Notes: generated by a model not told the origin, from the letters alone. DNA of 64,000 bases from Planosporangium spinosum (GCF_049999945.1 NZ_JBLYUB010000019.1:1-64000), one strand, 5' to 3'. Positions 16,115 through 25,691 are shown, counted from the stretch's first letter. Translations and numbers: made by a program.

Positions 16115-16828
16115 ATGATCTCTCTGCGGTTGGCCAACCTGCGCGACGTCGGCGGTCTGCCCGTCAGCGGCGGCGGCCGGACGCGCGCGGGGGTGCTGTA
16201 CCGCAGCGACGCGCCCTATGCCGGTGACCGTGACCCGGACCAGGTGCGGATCTGGCCGCCCGGCGTGGTCATCGACCTGCGGTCCGAGGGCGAGGTGGCC
16301 CGTCGGCCCTACTCCTGGGCCGAGGGCACGGTGGTGCACTACCACCCGCTGCACTCGGACGCGGCGCCCGGCCGGTTGCCGCCGGACGCCGACCTCATCG
16401 CGCTGTACACGCTGATCCTCGAGACCGCCGCCGACCGGGTCGCGGCCGTCGCGTCGCTGGTCGCGGAGGCCAGCGGGCCGGTACTGGTGCACTGCGCCGC
16501 AGGCAAGGACCGCACCGGAATCGTGGTCGCCGCGCTGCTGCTGGCCGCGGACGTCGAACCGGAGGCCGTCGTCGCGGACTACGTGGCGACCGCGGCGAAC
16601 ATGCCGGCGCTCCGGCAGCGCTGGACGGCCCATCGGGTACGCGGCACGTCGGGGCGCGCCATCCCCGAAGGCTGGCTCGCCGCCCCCGAGTCGGCGATCA
16701 CCAGTGTGGTCGAGCGGATCGCCGGCTGGCCGGGCGGCGCCCGGCGCTGGTGGGCCGACCACGGTGCGGACCCCGGCCATCTCGAGGCGTGGCGCACCCG
16801 CCTGGTGGAGCCGTCCGCGGCGGGGTGA
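16115..16828 (+). CDS. tyrosine/lipid phosphatase of the DSP/PTP fold
   Basis: 237 residues from the ATG at 16115; no clear ribosome-binding site precedes it. It begins LRLANLRDVGGLPVSGGG and GVLYRSDAP, as in bacterial Y_phosphatase3/MptpB-like proteins. The catalytic P-loop HCAAGKDRTG places the nucleophile at Cys127 and the phosphate-binding Arg at 133. The extra Lys-Asp in the loop is typical of enzymes that also accept phosphoinositides. It should hydrolyse phosphotyrosine or phospholipid head groups; the physiological target is unknown. Confidence 0.85.
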   Translation: MISLRLANLRDVGGLPVSGGGRTRAGVLYRSDAPYAGDRDPDQVRIWPPGVVIDLRSEGEVARRPYSWAEGTVVHYHPLHSDAAPGRLPPDADLIALYTLILETAADRVAAVASLVAEASGPVLVHCAAGKDRTGIVVAALLLAADVEPEAVVADYVATAANMPALRQRWTAHRVRGTSGRAIPEGWLAAPESAITSVVERIAGWPGGARRWWADHGADPGHLEAWRTRLVEPSAAG

Positions 16829-16989
16829 TCGCCGTATCCGTCGGCGCGCGGGCAGCCCGGGACGGTCGGTGGCGATGGCGAGTCGCCGCGGGATCCCGCA
16901 GCGTCGCCGGTCACATCGGCTTGCGATGGCCGATCTTCGTATTAAAAGCTGGCTGAACCATTGCAAGAAATCCCACGGAGGAAGCCGGC

Positions 16990-17913
16990 ATGGCATCGAG
17001 CGTTGATGGCGCCGCGGTGGGCGAGGCACCGACCTGGTTTGCGCGTGCCCTGGACACCGCGCCCGAGCATCGGGACGTCACGGTCGACGGCTGCCGGATC
17101 CACCTGCGGTGCTGGGGCGCGGCCGGACTGCCCGGCCTGGTCTTCGTCCACGGCGGCGCCGCCCACTCCGGCTGGTGGGATCACATCGCGCCGTTCTTCG
17201 CCGGTACGCACCGTGTCGTGGCGCTCGACCTGAGCGGGCACGGTGACAGCGACCGGCGGCCGGACTACGACCTGTCCCGGTGGGCGTCGGAGGTGCTCGC
17301 CGCCGCCGAGGCGGGCGGCGTCGGTGGCCGTCCCATCGTGGTCGGGCACAGCATGGGTGGTTGGGTCGCCGCGACGGCGGGCGTGCAGCACGCCGACCGG
17401 CTTGCCGGCGTGGTCGTCCTCGACTCGCCGCTCAACGACCAGCCGCCGGAGGAGGAGCGACTCCGGGGGCGTCGCCGGGAGACCCGGGTGTACCCGACCC
17501 GGGACGAGGTGCTGGCCCGGTTCACCACGCTTCCGCCGCAGGAGGTCGTTCTGCCGTACGTGCGCGAGCACATCGCCGGTCAGTCGGTACGGCCGGTCGA
17601 CGGCGGCTGGACCTGGAAGTTCGACCCGGCCATGATCGGACAGCGCCGGATGCTGATGCGCGACCTGCTCCCGGCGCTGCGCTGCCGGACGGCGGTGTTC
17701 CGGTGCGAGTACGGGCTGGTGACCCAGGAGATGGCCAGCCAGATGGAGGAGCTGCTCGACCACCGGGTCGAGATCGTCGAACTGCCGGCGGCCGGGCATC
17801 ATCCGATGCTCGACCAGCCCCTGCCGCTCGTCGCGGCGCTGCGGACCCTGCTGGGGCAGTGGTCCCGGCGGGACGGCACCCGTACCGACCGCTTCACCGC
17901 CAGCGCCGCGTAG
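16990..17913 (+). CDS. alpha/beta-fold hydrolase
   Basis: 307 residues from the ATG at 16990, with cacggagga upstream. The oxyanion HGG sits at 54-56, the nucleophile elbow GHSMGG has Ser121, and the C-terminal AAGHHPMLDQP provides the catalytic His. A lid of about 70 charged residues lies between strands 6 and 7. The family spans esterases, lipases and C-C hydrolases, so the substrate is undetermined. It follows the phosphatase by 161 bp and probably has its own promoter. Confidence 0.85.
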   Translation: MASSVDGAAVGEAPTWFARALDTAPEHRDVTVDGCRIHLRCWGAAGLPGLVFVHGGAAHSGWWDHIAPFFAGTHRVVALDLSGHGDSDRRPDYDLSRWASEVLAAAEAGGVGGRPIVVGHSMGGWVAATAGVQHADRLAGVVVLDSPLNDQPPEEERLRGRRRETRVYPTRDEVLARFTTLPPQEVVLPYVREHIAGQSVRPVDGGWTWKFDPAMIGQRRMLMRDLLPALRCRTAVFRCEYGLVTQEMASQMEELLDHRVEIVELPAAGHHPMLDQPLPLVAALRTLLGQWSRRDGTRTDRFTASAA

Positions 17914-18009
17914 CCGCCGGAGCCGTCGCACGGGCGGTGCGGGCTACCCGTGGGTGGCTTGCTCGGCCCGCTCCGCCGGTCCGCCGTCGCCGGCGGCCCG
18001 CCCCGCCGG

Positions 18010-18699
18010 TCAGCCGTTGACGGCGGCCAGCACTGCCACCAGGTAGCCCACCCCGAAAGGCGCGTCGGCGTAGTGGACCGTCGGGTCCACCCGGCGCCCG
18101 TCGAACGCCCCGGCGAGCACCTGCAGCGCCGGCCAGCCCGTTGCCATCAGCTCGTGGGCGAGCGTCCGGTCCAGGGCGCGCAGCGCCGCCGGGTCCCCGG
18201 TGGCGACCGCCCGGTGGATCTCCGCGTCGAACGGGGCGGCGCGCTCGTCGAGGTACCCGGGCGCCTTGAGGGTGCGCCGCGCCGTACCGTCGGCCATGAC
18301 GAGCAGGCCGACCCGCGGTGCGGAGTCGCCGAGCTCCGCCGCGAGCCGCGCGTACTCCGGCAGGGGCTCGTCCCGGCCGACCGACTGCAGCAGCCGCCGC
18401 CCGGCGTACCCTGCCTCGTCGAGCAGCAGCGCGCCCAGCCCGACGGCCAGGGGCGCCGGGCGGGTGGGCCGCGGTCGGGGCGGACCGCCGTAGGCGCCCA
18501 GGTCGAGCCGGACGTCCGCGGGCCAGGCCCGGGTGCCGTCCGCCGCGCCGACCACCGCGATCAGGTCCGGCGCCCCCGCCACCAGCGCCGCCATCGCCAC
18601 GGCGCACGCGTCGCGCAGTTCGGCCGCCGCGGGGTCGGCGCCGGACAGCTCCCGTACCAGCAGCGGCGGACTCGGACACAGGGCGGCAGAAACGATCAT
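18010..18699 (-). CDS. class III extradiol dioxygenase-like (LigB-fold) protein
   Basis: 229 residues. It opens MIVSAALCPSPPLLVRELSG, as do actinobacterial proteins with a LigB/extradiol class III subunit B-like fold, and has later segments PRVGLLVMADGTARRTLKAP and PFGVGYLVAV. The usual metal-binding His pair of true LigB enzymes is not obvious, so catalysis is doubtful. It is in the same direction as folP2 and gpgS, and ends the set. Function unknown. Confidence 0.7.
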   Translation of the reverse strand: MIVSAALCPSPPLLVRELSGADPAAAELRDACAVAMAALVAGAPDLIAVVGAADGTRAWPADVRLDLGAYGGPPRPRPTRPAPLAVGLGALLLDEAGYAGRRLLQSVGRDEPLPEYARLAAELGDSAPRVGLLVMADGTARRTLKAPGYLDERAAPFDAEIHRAVATGDPAALRALDRTLAHELMATGWPALQVLAGAFDGRRVDPTVHYADAPFGVGYLVAVLAAVNG

Positions 18700-18776
18700 G
18701 GATCAGGCTCCGTTGCGGGTGGGCTCGGCTCCGATGGGAACGCGTCGTGAGGGGCTCGGCTCCGGTGCGGGAGGTC

Positions 18777-19685
18777 TCAGGCCAGGCCCCGGACGGTACG
18801 GGCCGGCGGGCACTCCTGCCGGATGGCCGACACCATGTCCAGGGTCTGGCGGGTCTCGCGGACGTGGTGGACCCGGAACACCCGGGCACCGAGCCAGGCG
18901 CACACGGCCGTGGCCGCCAGGGTCCCGGTCAGCCGCTCGCCGACCGGGACGTCGAGCGTCTCGCCGACGAAGTCCTTGTTCGACAGCGAGACGAGCACCG
19001 GCCAGCTGGTCGCCACCATCTCGTCGAGCCGGCGGGTGACCTCGAGCGAGTGCCAGGTGTTCTTGCCGAAGTCGTGGGCCGGGTCGATCAGGATCCGGGA
19101 CGGGTCGACCCCCGCCGCGACGGCGCGGCGCGCCAGCCCGAGGGTCCGCTCCAGGACGTCGGCCATCACGTCGTCGTAGGTGACCCGGAACGGCCGGGTA
19201 CGCGGTGGCAGGCCGCCGGCGTGGGCGCACAGCAGCGCCACGTCGTACTCGGCGGCCACCTCGGCGAGCTTGTCGTCCCAGCCGCCCCAGGAGTCGTTGA
19301 GCAGGTCCGCGCCCGCGGCGCACACCTCCCGGGCGACCTCGTGCCGCCAGGTGTCCACGCTGATCACGACGTCGGGATAGGCGTTCCGGACGGCGGCCAC
19401 GAACGGTACCGTCCGGCGGATCTCCTCGGCGACGTCGACCTCGGCGCCCGGAGCGGCCGGGACGCCGCCGATGTCGATGATCTCGGCGCCGTCGGCGACG
19501 ACCGCGTGCACCCGCTCCATCGCCGCGTCCTCGCGCCAGGTCGCTCCCCGGTCGAAGAACGAGTCAGGGGTCCGGTTCACGATCGCCATGACCAGGCGCT
19601 GGTGGACGTCGAAGGAGTGCCGGCCGAGCCGGAGCACTCCCGGCTCGCGGGGGTCGCAGGCGGTGCCGCCGGGGACGGCGCTCAT
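18777..19685 (-). CDS. folP2: dihydropteroate synthase family protein, FolP2 type
   Basis: 302 residues. DHPS signatures are present: MAIVNRTPDSFFDRG, AEIIDIGG, ISVDTWRHEV, and ARVFRVHHVRET at the end. The R-T-P-D-S variant of the first motif and the tight linkage to gpgS match mycobacterial FolP2 (Rv1207), which sits beside gpgS (Rv1208) and, in M. leprae, was reported to lack DHPS activity. A role in folate synthesis is therefore unlikely; some link to glucosyl-phosphoglycerate or methylglucose polysaccharide metabolism is inferred from synteny. It overlaps the upstream gpgS stop by 4 nt, so translation is coupled. Confidence 0.85.
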   Translation of the reverse strand: MSAVPGGTACDPREPGVLRLGRHSFDVHQRLVMAIVNRTPDSFFDRGATWREDAAMERVHAVVADGAEIIDIGGVPAAPGAEVDVAEEIRRTVPFVAAVRNAYPDVVISVDTWRHEVAREVCAAGADLLNDSWGGWDDKLAEVAAEYDVALLCAHAGGLPPRTRPFRVTYDDVMADVLERTLGLARRAVAAGVDPSRILIDPAHDFGKNTWHSLEVTRRLDEMVATSWPVLVSLSNKDFVGETLDVPVGERLTGTLAATAVCAWLGARVFRVHHVRETRQTLDMVSAIRQECPPARTVRGLA

Positions 19686-20752
19686 CCGGTCCTCCTCTCG
19701 CCGTCGGATCCGGCACCCGCGTCGCCGTCGGATCCGGCACCTGCGGCGTCACCGGATCCGGCACCCGCGGCGTCACCGGATCCGGTGCCGGCGACATCGA
19801 CGACCGGGGGGCGCTCGACGGTCGGTACGGCCCGGGCGTGTGGTCGCACCCAGTCACCATCATGCAGGAACTGCTGAAGCTCGGCGCTCGCCGCCCCGCC
19901 AGGCACATTGCGCCGGCTGTCCGCCCCACCGGGCAGGTGCCGCCGGCTGTCCGCCACGACCAGCAGTTCGGCCGCGGTGAGTGCGAGATCGCGGTCGCTG
20001 CGGTGCCGGTGGGCCCGGGCCCCGAGGTGGACCTGCGCGATCGCGTCCAGTCCGTACCGGGAGGCGGTGTCCACGAGCGTCGACAGCTCCACCCCGTAGC
20101 CGACCGGGATGCTCAGCGATTCCATCAGGCTCCGCCGCGCGGCCCACTCCCCGGCGAGCGGCTGGACCACGCCGGCCAGCTCCGGCCAGTACAGGCTCAG
20201 CAGCGGCCGCGCGACGAGTTCGGTCACCCGCCCGCCGTCCGGCGAGGTGGAGCCGTCGGCTCCGGTACGCAGTCGGGTGTAGGCGGCGCGTACCAGCAGC
20301 GTGTCCGGCTCGGTGAGTAGCGGCCCCAACAACCCGGTCACGAAGTGCGGGCCCCAGCCGGTGAGGTCGGCGTCGACGAAGACCAGCAGGTCACCGCTGG
20401 TGACGAAGAGCGACTTCCACAGCGCCTCGCCCTTGCCGTGGTGGTTACCGTGCTCCGGCACGATGTCGCTCGCGCGGTACACCGTCGCGCCGGCCCGTTC
20501 GGCGAGCGTCGCGGTGGCGTCACCGGAGTTCGAGTCGATGACGACGAGCTCGTCGAGCAGGGGTGCGTCCTTGACGAGGGCCGTGCGCAGCCCGGTGACG
20601 ATGTCGGCGATCGTGGCGGCCTCGTCCCGCGCGGGGATCACCAGGCTGATGCGCGAGTCCTGCCGGAACTTGGTGTCGAGCAGTCGGTCCAGCGGCCAGT
20701 CCCGCCAACTCGAACTTCGCTTGTGAAACCAGGTTGACGCCCGTTCGTGCAC
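19682..20752 (-). CDS. gpgS: glucosyl-3-phosphoglycerate synthase
   Basis: 356 residues from a GTG at 20752, with GAGGA upstream. It is a GT-A, GT81-type retaining glucosyltransferase: ISLVIPARDEAATI at 35-48, VIDSNSGDAT, a GKGEA loop at 106-110 and the metal/UDP-binding VDADL at 126-130. GpgS transfers glucose from a nucleotide-glucose donor to 3-phosphoglycerate, the first step of methylglucose lipopolysaccharide synthesis and of glucosylglycerate synthesis in actinobacteria. The C-terminal ~40 residues are a non-conserved tail of four GSGDAAGA-like repeats. It leads the gpgS-folP2-LigB-like set. Confidence 0.92.
   Translation of the reverse strand: MHERASTWFHKRSSSWRDWPLDRLLDTKFRQDSRISLVIPARDEAATIADIVTGLRTALVKDAPLLDELVVIDSNSGDATATLAERAGATVYRASDIVPEHGNHHGKGEALWKSLFVTSGDLLVFVDADLTGWGPHFVTGLLGPLLTEPDTLLVRAAYTRLRTGADGSTSPDGGRVTELVARPLLSLYWPELAGVVQPLAGEWAARRSLMESLSIPVGYGVELSTLVDTASRYGLDAIAQVHLGARAHRHRSDRDLALTAAELLVVADSRRHLPGGADSRRNVPGGAASAELQQFLHDGDWVRPHARAVPTVERPPVVDVAGTGSGDAAGAGSGDAAGAGSDGDAGAGSDGERRTG
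19698..19793. repeat. four tandem 24-bp repeats encoding the GpgS tail
   Basis: Units of 24 bp with the shared core cggatccggcac begin at 19698, 19722, 19746 and 19770. They encode the AGAGSDGD/AAGAGSGD octapeptides at the GpgS C-terminus, next to the folP2 start. The first two copies are nearly identical, as are the last two, suggesting stepwise duplication. Confidence 0.75.
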
Positions 20753-20931
20753 GCGTTGGTCCTCGCATCTGTTTCCACGGCATCGTCACCACCGGCCCGG
20801 CGCCGCTCCTGTCCCGGGACCAACCATACGGCCCCCGATCGCTTCCCCCATGATCATGGAGACTTGGTGGGGTCATGGCGGGCTCAACCGGTCGTTGGCC
20901 GCACGAAGCCATCATGATCACGAAAAAATGG

Positions 20932-22605
20932 TCAGGTGGCGTCGATGCCGAGATTGTCGCGCCAGTAGCCGCCCTCCGGCGCGGTGTCGAAGCGGGCCCC
21001 GCCGTACGCGTTGCCGAGGAAGTTGTTGCCGGTGGACCAGCTGTCGTGGCACGAGCCGTGCTCGGTGATCCAGATACCGTGGGTCTGGTGCCGGGGCTGC
21101 TGACTGTCCCAGACCCGGTTGCCCCGCTTCGTGGTGCGGTCGGTGGCGGCGGCCACGGCGATCCCCGGGCGTTCGTCGGGGGAGTCGGGAATGCGGTACG
21201 GGGTGCCCTTGAGCGGCGTCCCGATCTTCCAGGACGTGGTCGCGCCGGGACGGGCGGGGGCGAGGGTGAGCTCGGTCTCGGTGTTGGAGATGACGATCGC
21301 GCTCTGCTCACCGACCGTCACGCACTTGCCGAGGTGCCCACCCCTGAGCCAGCTCGCGGCGGTGTCGGTCACCGTCTTGGCGGTGTAGGTGACCGTGTCC
21401 CCGCCGCCCGCCGCGGCCGGCGCCGCCCGCCGCCCGTTGTCGCGGATCCGGTTGTTGAGCATGGTGGCGTCGAAGAGGTCGGCGTCCAGATGGATGCCGG
21501 CCAGGGCGTTGGCCCAGATCTCGTTGTCGTCGAGGACGATGTTGCCGGCGGGTCCCCGGTTGCCGGCGTTGAGGTTGTGCTGCCAGTACCCGTAGCGCCC
21601 GTTGCCGCTGATGCGGTTGCCGGTGAAGGAGTACGGACCGGGGGTGTTGCCGATACCGAGCCCGTCACGGACGTTGCTGTCCATGACGGAGTTGGTGACC
21701 AGGCCGCCGCGCCCGGCCACCGAGGACGTCCCCTGCGACGAGAGGTCGAATCCGGCCTCGTGGTTACCGAACATGGTGCACGCGTTGACGACCAGCCCGT
21801 TGGCGCCCCAGTCGGAGATGCCGAACCGGTTGTCCTCGGCATGGCAGTCGACGATCCGGATCCCCCGGGGCGGCGGCCACAACCCCTGCTGGAGTTCCAC
21901 GAAGATCCCGTTGGTGCCGTTGCCGATGGTCGTGCAGCTGCTGATGCTGAGCCGCTCGACATCGCCCCAGCCGCCGATGCCGATGCCGATGCCGGCGCCG
22001 CCCATCTGCCCGCCGTTGTCCAGACGCCCACAGCGGTGCGCGGTGACGGCCCAGACGAGGGTGTCCTGGAGGTGGTCGCAGCCGAACCCGGTACCGATGG
22101 TGTCGTGGATGTACAGGTTGCGGAACAGTCCCCGGAGCACGTACTGCAGGCCCAGCCCCTTGGACAGCGGATTGTAGTCGGGAAGGTCGACGCGTGAGCC
22201 GTCGACCTCGAAGTCGGCGAATATGCAGTCGGCCAGGTGGTTGTCCCGGCTGGCACCGTGCTTGAGCTCGGTGAACCAGGCCAGCGGGACCGGCTCGTTC
22301 CGGTTGCCGGAGTTGTCCAGGACGAACCGGGTGACGGCCGGGCCGGCGCCGATCAGGCACACGCCGCTGCGCCAGACCACGCCGGTGTCGCGAATCAGGT
22401 AGATCCCCGGCGGGCAGTAGATGGTCCGGGGGCGGCCGTCGGCAGCGGCCGCCTCCCCGAGCCGGTCAACGAGCGCCTGCAACATCGGCTGGTCGTTGGC
22501 GTGGCCGTCCCCGACGACCCGGTGGTCGTGGCAGTTGAACACGCCGGTGTCCGCCGCGGTGCCGGTACGCGTCATCACGTCGATGCCGGCCTTCGGCTGG
22601 CCCAT
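20932..22605 (-). CDS. right-handed parallel beta-helix repeat protein
   Basis: 557 residues from the ATG at 22605, with AGGAGG 6 nt upstream. After an N-terminal pectate-lyase-3-like cap (TIYCPPGIYLIRDTGVVW, VCLIGAG) there are many short beta-helix coils of the NxI/GI..N type (LSISSCTTIGNGTNGIFVE, VVNACTMFGNHEAGFDL, ILDDNEIWANALAGIHL-like). An inserted stretch near residue 400 is a small beta domain (TVTYTAKTVTDTAASWL). There is no signal peptide. Proteins of this shape are polysaccharide lyases, epimerases or phage-tailspike-like; the substrate is not predictable. It is a single gene with no carbohydrate operon around it. Confidence 0.75.
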   Translation of the reverse strand: MGQPKAGIDVMTRTGTAADTGVFNCHDHRVVGDGHANDQPMLQALVDRLGEAAAADGRPRTIYCPPGIYLIRDTGVVWRSGVCLIGAGPAVTRFVLDNSGNRNEPVPLAWFTELKHGASRDNHLADCIFADFEVDGSRVDLPDYNPLSKGLGLQYVLRGLFRNLYIHDTIGTGFGCDHLQDTLVWAVTAHRCGRLDNGGQMGGAGIGIGIGGWGDVERLSISSCTTIGNGTNGIFVELQQGLWPPPRGIRIVDCHAEDNRFGISDWGANGLVVNACTMFGNHEAGFDLSSQGTSSVAGRGGLVTNSVMDSNVRDGLGIGNTPGPYSFTGNRISGNGRYGYWQHNLNAGNRGPAGNIVLDDNEIWANALAGIHLDADLFDATMLNNRIRDNGRRAAPAAAGGGDTVTYTAKTVTDTAASWLRGGHLGKCVTVGEQSAIVISNTETELTLAPARPGATTSWKIGTPLKGTPYRIPDSPDERPGIAVAAATDRTTKRGNRVWDSQQPRHQTHGIWITEHGSCHDSWSTGNNFLGNAYGGARFDTAPEGGYWRDNLGIDAT

Positions 22606-22729
22606 GGCGGCCTCCTACTGTCGCTGCCCCCGAGGGCAGCGGACGGTACGCCGTGGCGCGGTCCGACGCGGTTCACGGCGCTGGTTCACCGCTGTCGGTT
22701 CCCGTGCCGCTAAGCGTGAAACGCCCGGG

Positions 22730-24323
22730 TCAGATCAGCGCCGGCACCTTCTTGGTGATCGGTACCGCCAGCACCGTCGGGCCGTCGGCCCGCAACGCCG
22801 TTCCCAGCGCGTCGGCGAGCGCGTCCGCCGACTCGGCCCGCTGCGCCTGGCAGCCGAACCCCCGCGCGATGGTCGAAATGTCCAGGCCCGGCAGGTCTAA
22901 GCCGGGAATGTCCGGGGTGTGCTCGAACTCCGCGAAGGCCTTGAGGATCGCGTACTCCTCGTTGACCGGCACCAGGTACACCACCGGCAGTCGGTGCCGC
23001 GCCGCGGTCCACAGCGCCTGGATCGAGTACTGGAACGAGCCCTCGCCGATCACCGCGACCACCGGGCGGCGGCGGCCGGTGTGCCGCTCGCCCAGCGCGA
23101 TCCCGACCGACGCGGGCAGCGCGTAGCCCAGACCACCGCTGGAGGCGGTGAAGAACGACGCCGGTCGCCGGACGCGCACGTACTGCTTGAGCGTCTTCAT
23201 GTTCGACGGACTCTCCTCGACCAGGATCCCGTCCTCCGGCCACACCCGGGCGAGCGTCGCGAACAGGGCGTCCGGCGACAGCGGGGTGCCCGGCCGGGCG
23301 GGCTCCGGCGGTGCCTGCGGCGACGGGGCCGGCCGGTCGGCGGCCGGCACCCGCTCGGCGAGGGCCGCGCAGGCCAGGGCGGCGTCGGCCAGCAGGCTGT
23401 CGCCCACCGGCGCCCGCGCCGCCTCGTCCGGGTCGTCGGTGACGTGCAGCAGGCGCGTGCCCTCGGGCAGGAACTCACCGGGTACGTACGGGTAGTAGCG
23501 GAACACGGGGGCGCCGATCACCAGGACGACGTCGTGCCCGCGCAGAGCCTCACCGAGCGGCCCGATCGCCGGTGGCAGCATCCCCTGGAACTGCGGGTGG
23601 TCCTCCGGGAAGCTCGTCCGCTCCGACCACGGCGGCGACCACACCGGCGCGCGCAGCTTCTCCGCGAGCCACCGCCGAGTCCCAGCCGCCGCTGCGGTCG
23701 ACTCCGCCGCCGAACACCAGCGCCGGGTTGCGGGCGCCGGTGAGCGCGTCGGCGAACTCGCGCAACCGCTCCGGCTCCGGGGCGACGCGGGTACTGACCC
23801 GCCGCCGCGCCGGGGCGCCGTCGGCCGGCTGCTCCCAGTCGTCCATCGGGACCGAGACGAAGACCGGGCCGGCGGGCGGCTGGACCGCGCGGGCGTACGC
23901 CTGCAGGAACGCACCCGGGACGTCCTGCGCGCGGGCCGGCTCGTAGCTCCACTTCACGTACGGCATGGGCAGCAGCTGCGCGTACCGGTTGGTCAGCAGC
24001 GGTTCGAGTCGGAGCATGTCGCGGTGCTGCTGGCCGGAGGAGACGACGAGCGGCGCCCGGTTGTGCCAGGCCGTGGCGAGGTTACCCATCGCGTTGCCGA
24101 CTCCGGGCGTGGTGTGCAGGTTGACGTGGGCGGGCTTGCCTGTCACCTGCGCGTACCCGCCGGCCATCGCGACCGCCGACGCCTCCTGCAGGGCGAGGAC
24201 GTACGTGAAGTCGGACGGGAACCGCTGGAGGAACGGCTCCTCCGTCGAGCCGGGGTTGCCGAAGACCGTGGTCATGCCGAGGTCACGGAGGAGGTCGTAG
24301 GTCGTGTCGCGCACCGTAGCCAT
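22730..24323 (-). pseudogene. mdlC: benzoylformate decarboxylase-like ThDP enzyme gene with a frameshift
   Basis: Two overlapping frames together encode a full ThDP-dependent decarboxylase of about 530 residues. The first (from ATG 24323) carries the catalytic Glu47 (LQEASAVAMAGGYA) and the central domain up to VFGGGVDRSGGWDSAV. The second resumes WLAEKLRAPVW and contains the ThDP/Mg motif GEGSFQYS...VNEEYAIL, ending at 22730. The switch occurs at about 23668-23672 on the plus strand; two missing bases (GC in a GC-rich run) or one extra would explain it. If real, the enzyme is split and inactive; if a sequencing error, this is an intact mdlC-like gene. It lies 132 bp after serA in the same direction. 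Confidence 0.8.
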
Positions 24324-24343
24324 GAGGGGCTCCCTGGGTCACC

Positions 24344-24369
24344 GGGTGGGGCGGGTACCCGTCCCACCC
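24344..24369. promoter_or_regulatory. 26-bp near-perfect inverted repeat before the mdlC-like gene
   Basis: GGGTGGGGCGGGT and ACCCGTCCCACCC (24344-24369) pair throughout except one G-T position, with no spacer. The repeat sits 20 bp upstream of the mdlC-like start and within the 132-bp gap after serA. It could be a regulator's operator or the serA terminator; the run of T lies on the plus-strand side only. Confidence 0.4.
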
Positions 24370-24455
24370 TTTTATGACACCGGGACAGTCCCCTTACTCC
24401 GGACCTGGCCGGTTTCATCCCCCATGGCTCTTGCCCTCTGCCGCACGCCCTGCCC

Positions 24456-25691
24456 TCATCCCTGCGGCGCGACGCGCCAGGGCAGCACCCGCAGGCGGAT
24501 GGACTGGCTCAGGTCGCGCAGCTTGGTGAGCACCTCGTCCGGGTAGTCGCGGCCGATGTCGGTGAGGAGGTAGCCGACCTCGCCCCGGGTACCGAGCAAC
24601 TGGCCCTCGATGTTGACGGAGTGGGCGGCCAGGATGCTGTTGACCTCGGCGAGTACACCGGGCACGTTGTGGTGCACCAGCGCCAGCCGGTGCGTGCCCG
24701 ACTGGAGCGGCAGTGCGAGCGAGGGCAGGTTCACGCTCAGGCTCGTGCCGCCCTCCATCACGTACCGGTACAGCTTCTCGGCGACGAAGGAGCCGATGTC
24801 GGCCTGGGCCTCCTCGGTCGACCCGCCGATGTGCGGGGTGAGGATCACGTTGGGCAGGCCGCGTAGCTCCGAGCGGAACTCGTCGCCGCGGCCCTTGGGC
24901 TCGACCGGGAAGACGTCGACCGCGGCGCCGGCCAGGTGGCCGGAGTCGAGGTGGCGGCGCAGGGCGGCGTGGTCGATCACGAAACCGCGGCTGAGGTTGA
25001 GGAACAGGCTGCCCGCCCGCATCCTGGCGAACTGCTCCTCGCCGAAGAAGCCGCTGTTGCCGGGCCGGCCGTCGACGTGCAGGGTGACGACGTCGGCCAG
25101 CTCCAGCAGCTCGTCGAGCGTGCCGCAGCGGTGCGCGTTGCCCAGCGCCAGCTTGTCGGCGGTGTCGTAGAAGACGACCCGCATGCCCAGGTTCTCGGCG
25201 AGCACCGACAGCTGGGTGCCGATGTTGCCGTAGCCAACGATGCCCAGCGTGCGGCCGCGTACCTCGTGGCTGCCCTCGGCGGCCTTGTCCCAGATCCCGG
25301 CGTGCATCCCGGCGTTCTTCTCGGTCAGCCGCCGGGTCAGCGCGATGATCTCGGCGATGGCCAGCTCGACCACGCTGCGGGTGTTGGAGAACGGCGCGTT
25401 GAACACGGCGATGCCGACGCGCGCCGCGGCGCCGAGGTCGATCTGGTCGGTGCCGATGCAGAACGCCCCGACGGCCCGCAGTTCCGAAGCGGTCTCGAGC
25501 ACCTTGGCGGTCACCTGCGTCTTCGACCGGATGCCGAGCAGGTGGACGCCGTCGAGCCGCTCGATCAGCTCGTCCTCGTCGAGGGCGCGGGAGACCGTCT
25601 CGACGTCGTAGCCCTCGGACCTCAGTCGGGTGACCGCGTCTTCGTGGATGTTTTCGAGCAGCAGGGTACGCACGGGTTCGTTTCTGAGCAC
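24456..25691 (-). CDS. serA: D-3-phosphoglycerate dehydrogenase, ACT-domain type
   Basis: 411 residues from a GTG at 25691. The Rossmann motif GYGNIG is at 153-158, and the catalytic Arg235, Glu264 and His287 lie in LNLSRGF, VFPVEPKG and TPHIGGSTEEAQ. The last ~75 residues form an ACT domain (ALVHHNVPGVLAEVN) for serine feedback. It oxidises 3-phosphoglycerate in serine synthesis. No Shine-Dalgarno is present, but TATTCT lies 6 nt before the GTG, the geometry of a leaderless actinobacterial promoter. A GTG at 25673 is the alternative start. Length matches the E. coli-like class rather than the longer mycobacterial one. Confidence 0.9.
   Translation of the reverse strand: MLRNEPVRTLLLENIHEDAVTRLRSEGYDVETVSRALDEDELIERLDGVHLLGIRSKTQVTAKVLETASELRAVGAFCIGTDQIDLGAAARVGIAVFNAPFSNTRSVVELAIAEIIALTRRLTEKNAGMHAGIWDKAAEGSHEVRGRTLGIVGYGNIGTQLSVLAENLGMRVVFYDTADKLALGNAHRCGTLDELLELADVVTLHVDGRPGNSGFFGEEQFARMRAGSLFLNLSRGFVIDHAALRRHLDSGHLAGAAVDVFPVEPKGRGDEFRSELRGLPNVILTPHIGGSTEEAQADIGSFVAEKLYRYVMEGGTSLSVNLPSLALPLQSGTHRLALVHHNVPGVLAEVNSILAAHSVNIEGQLLGTRGEVGYLLTDIGRDYPDEVLTKLRDLSQSIRLRVLPWRVAPQG

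Noticed and set aside
22730..24323. Programmed ribosomal frameshift in the decarboxylase gene
   Set aside because: No slippery heptamer or downstream pseudoknot is apparent at the switch point near 23670, and this enzyme family is not known to use recoding. A mutation or sequencing error is simpler.
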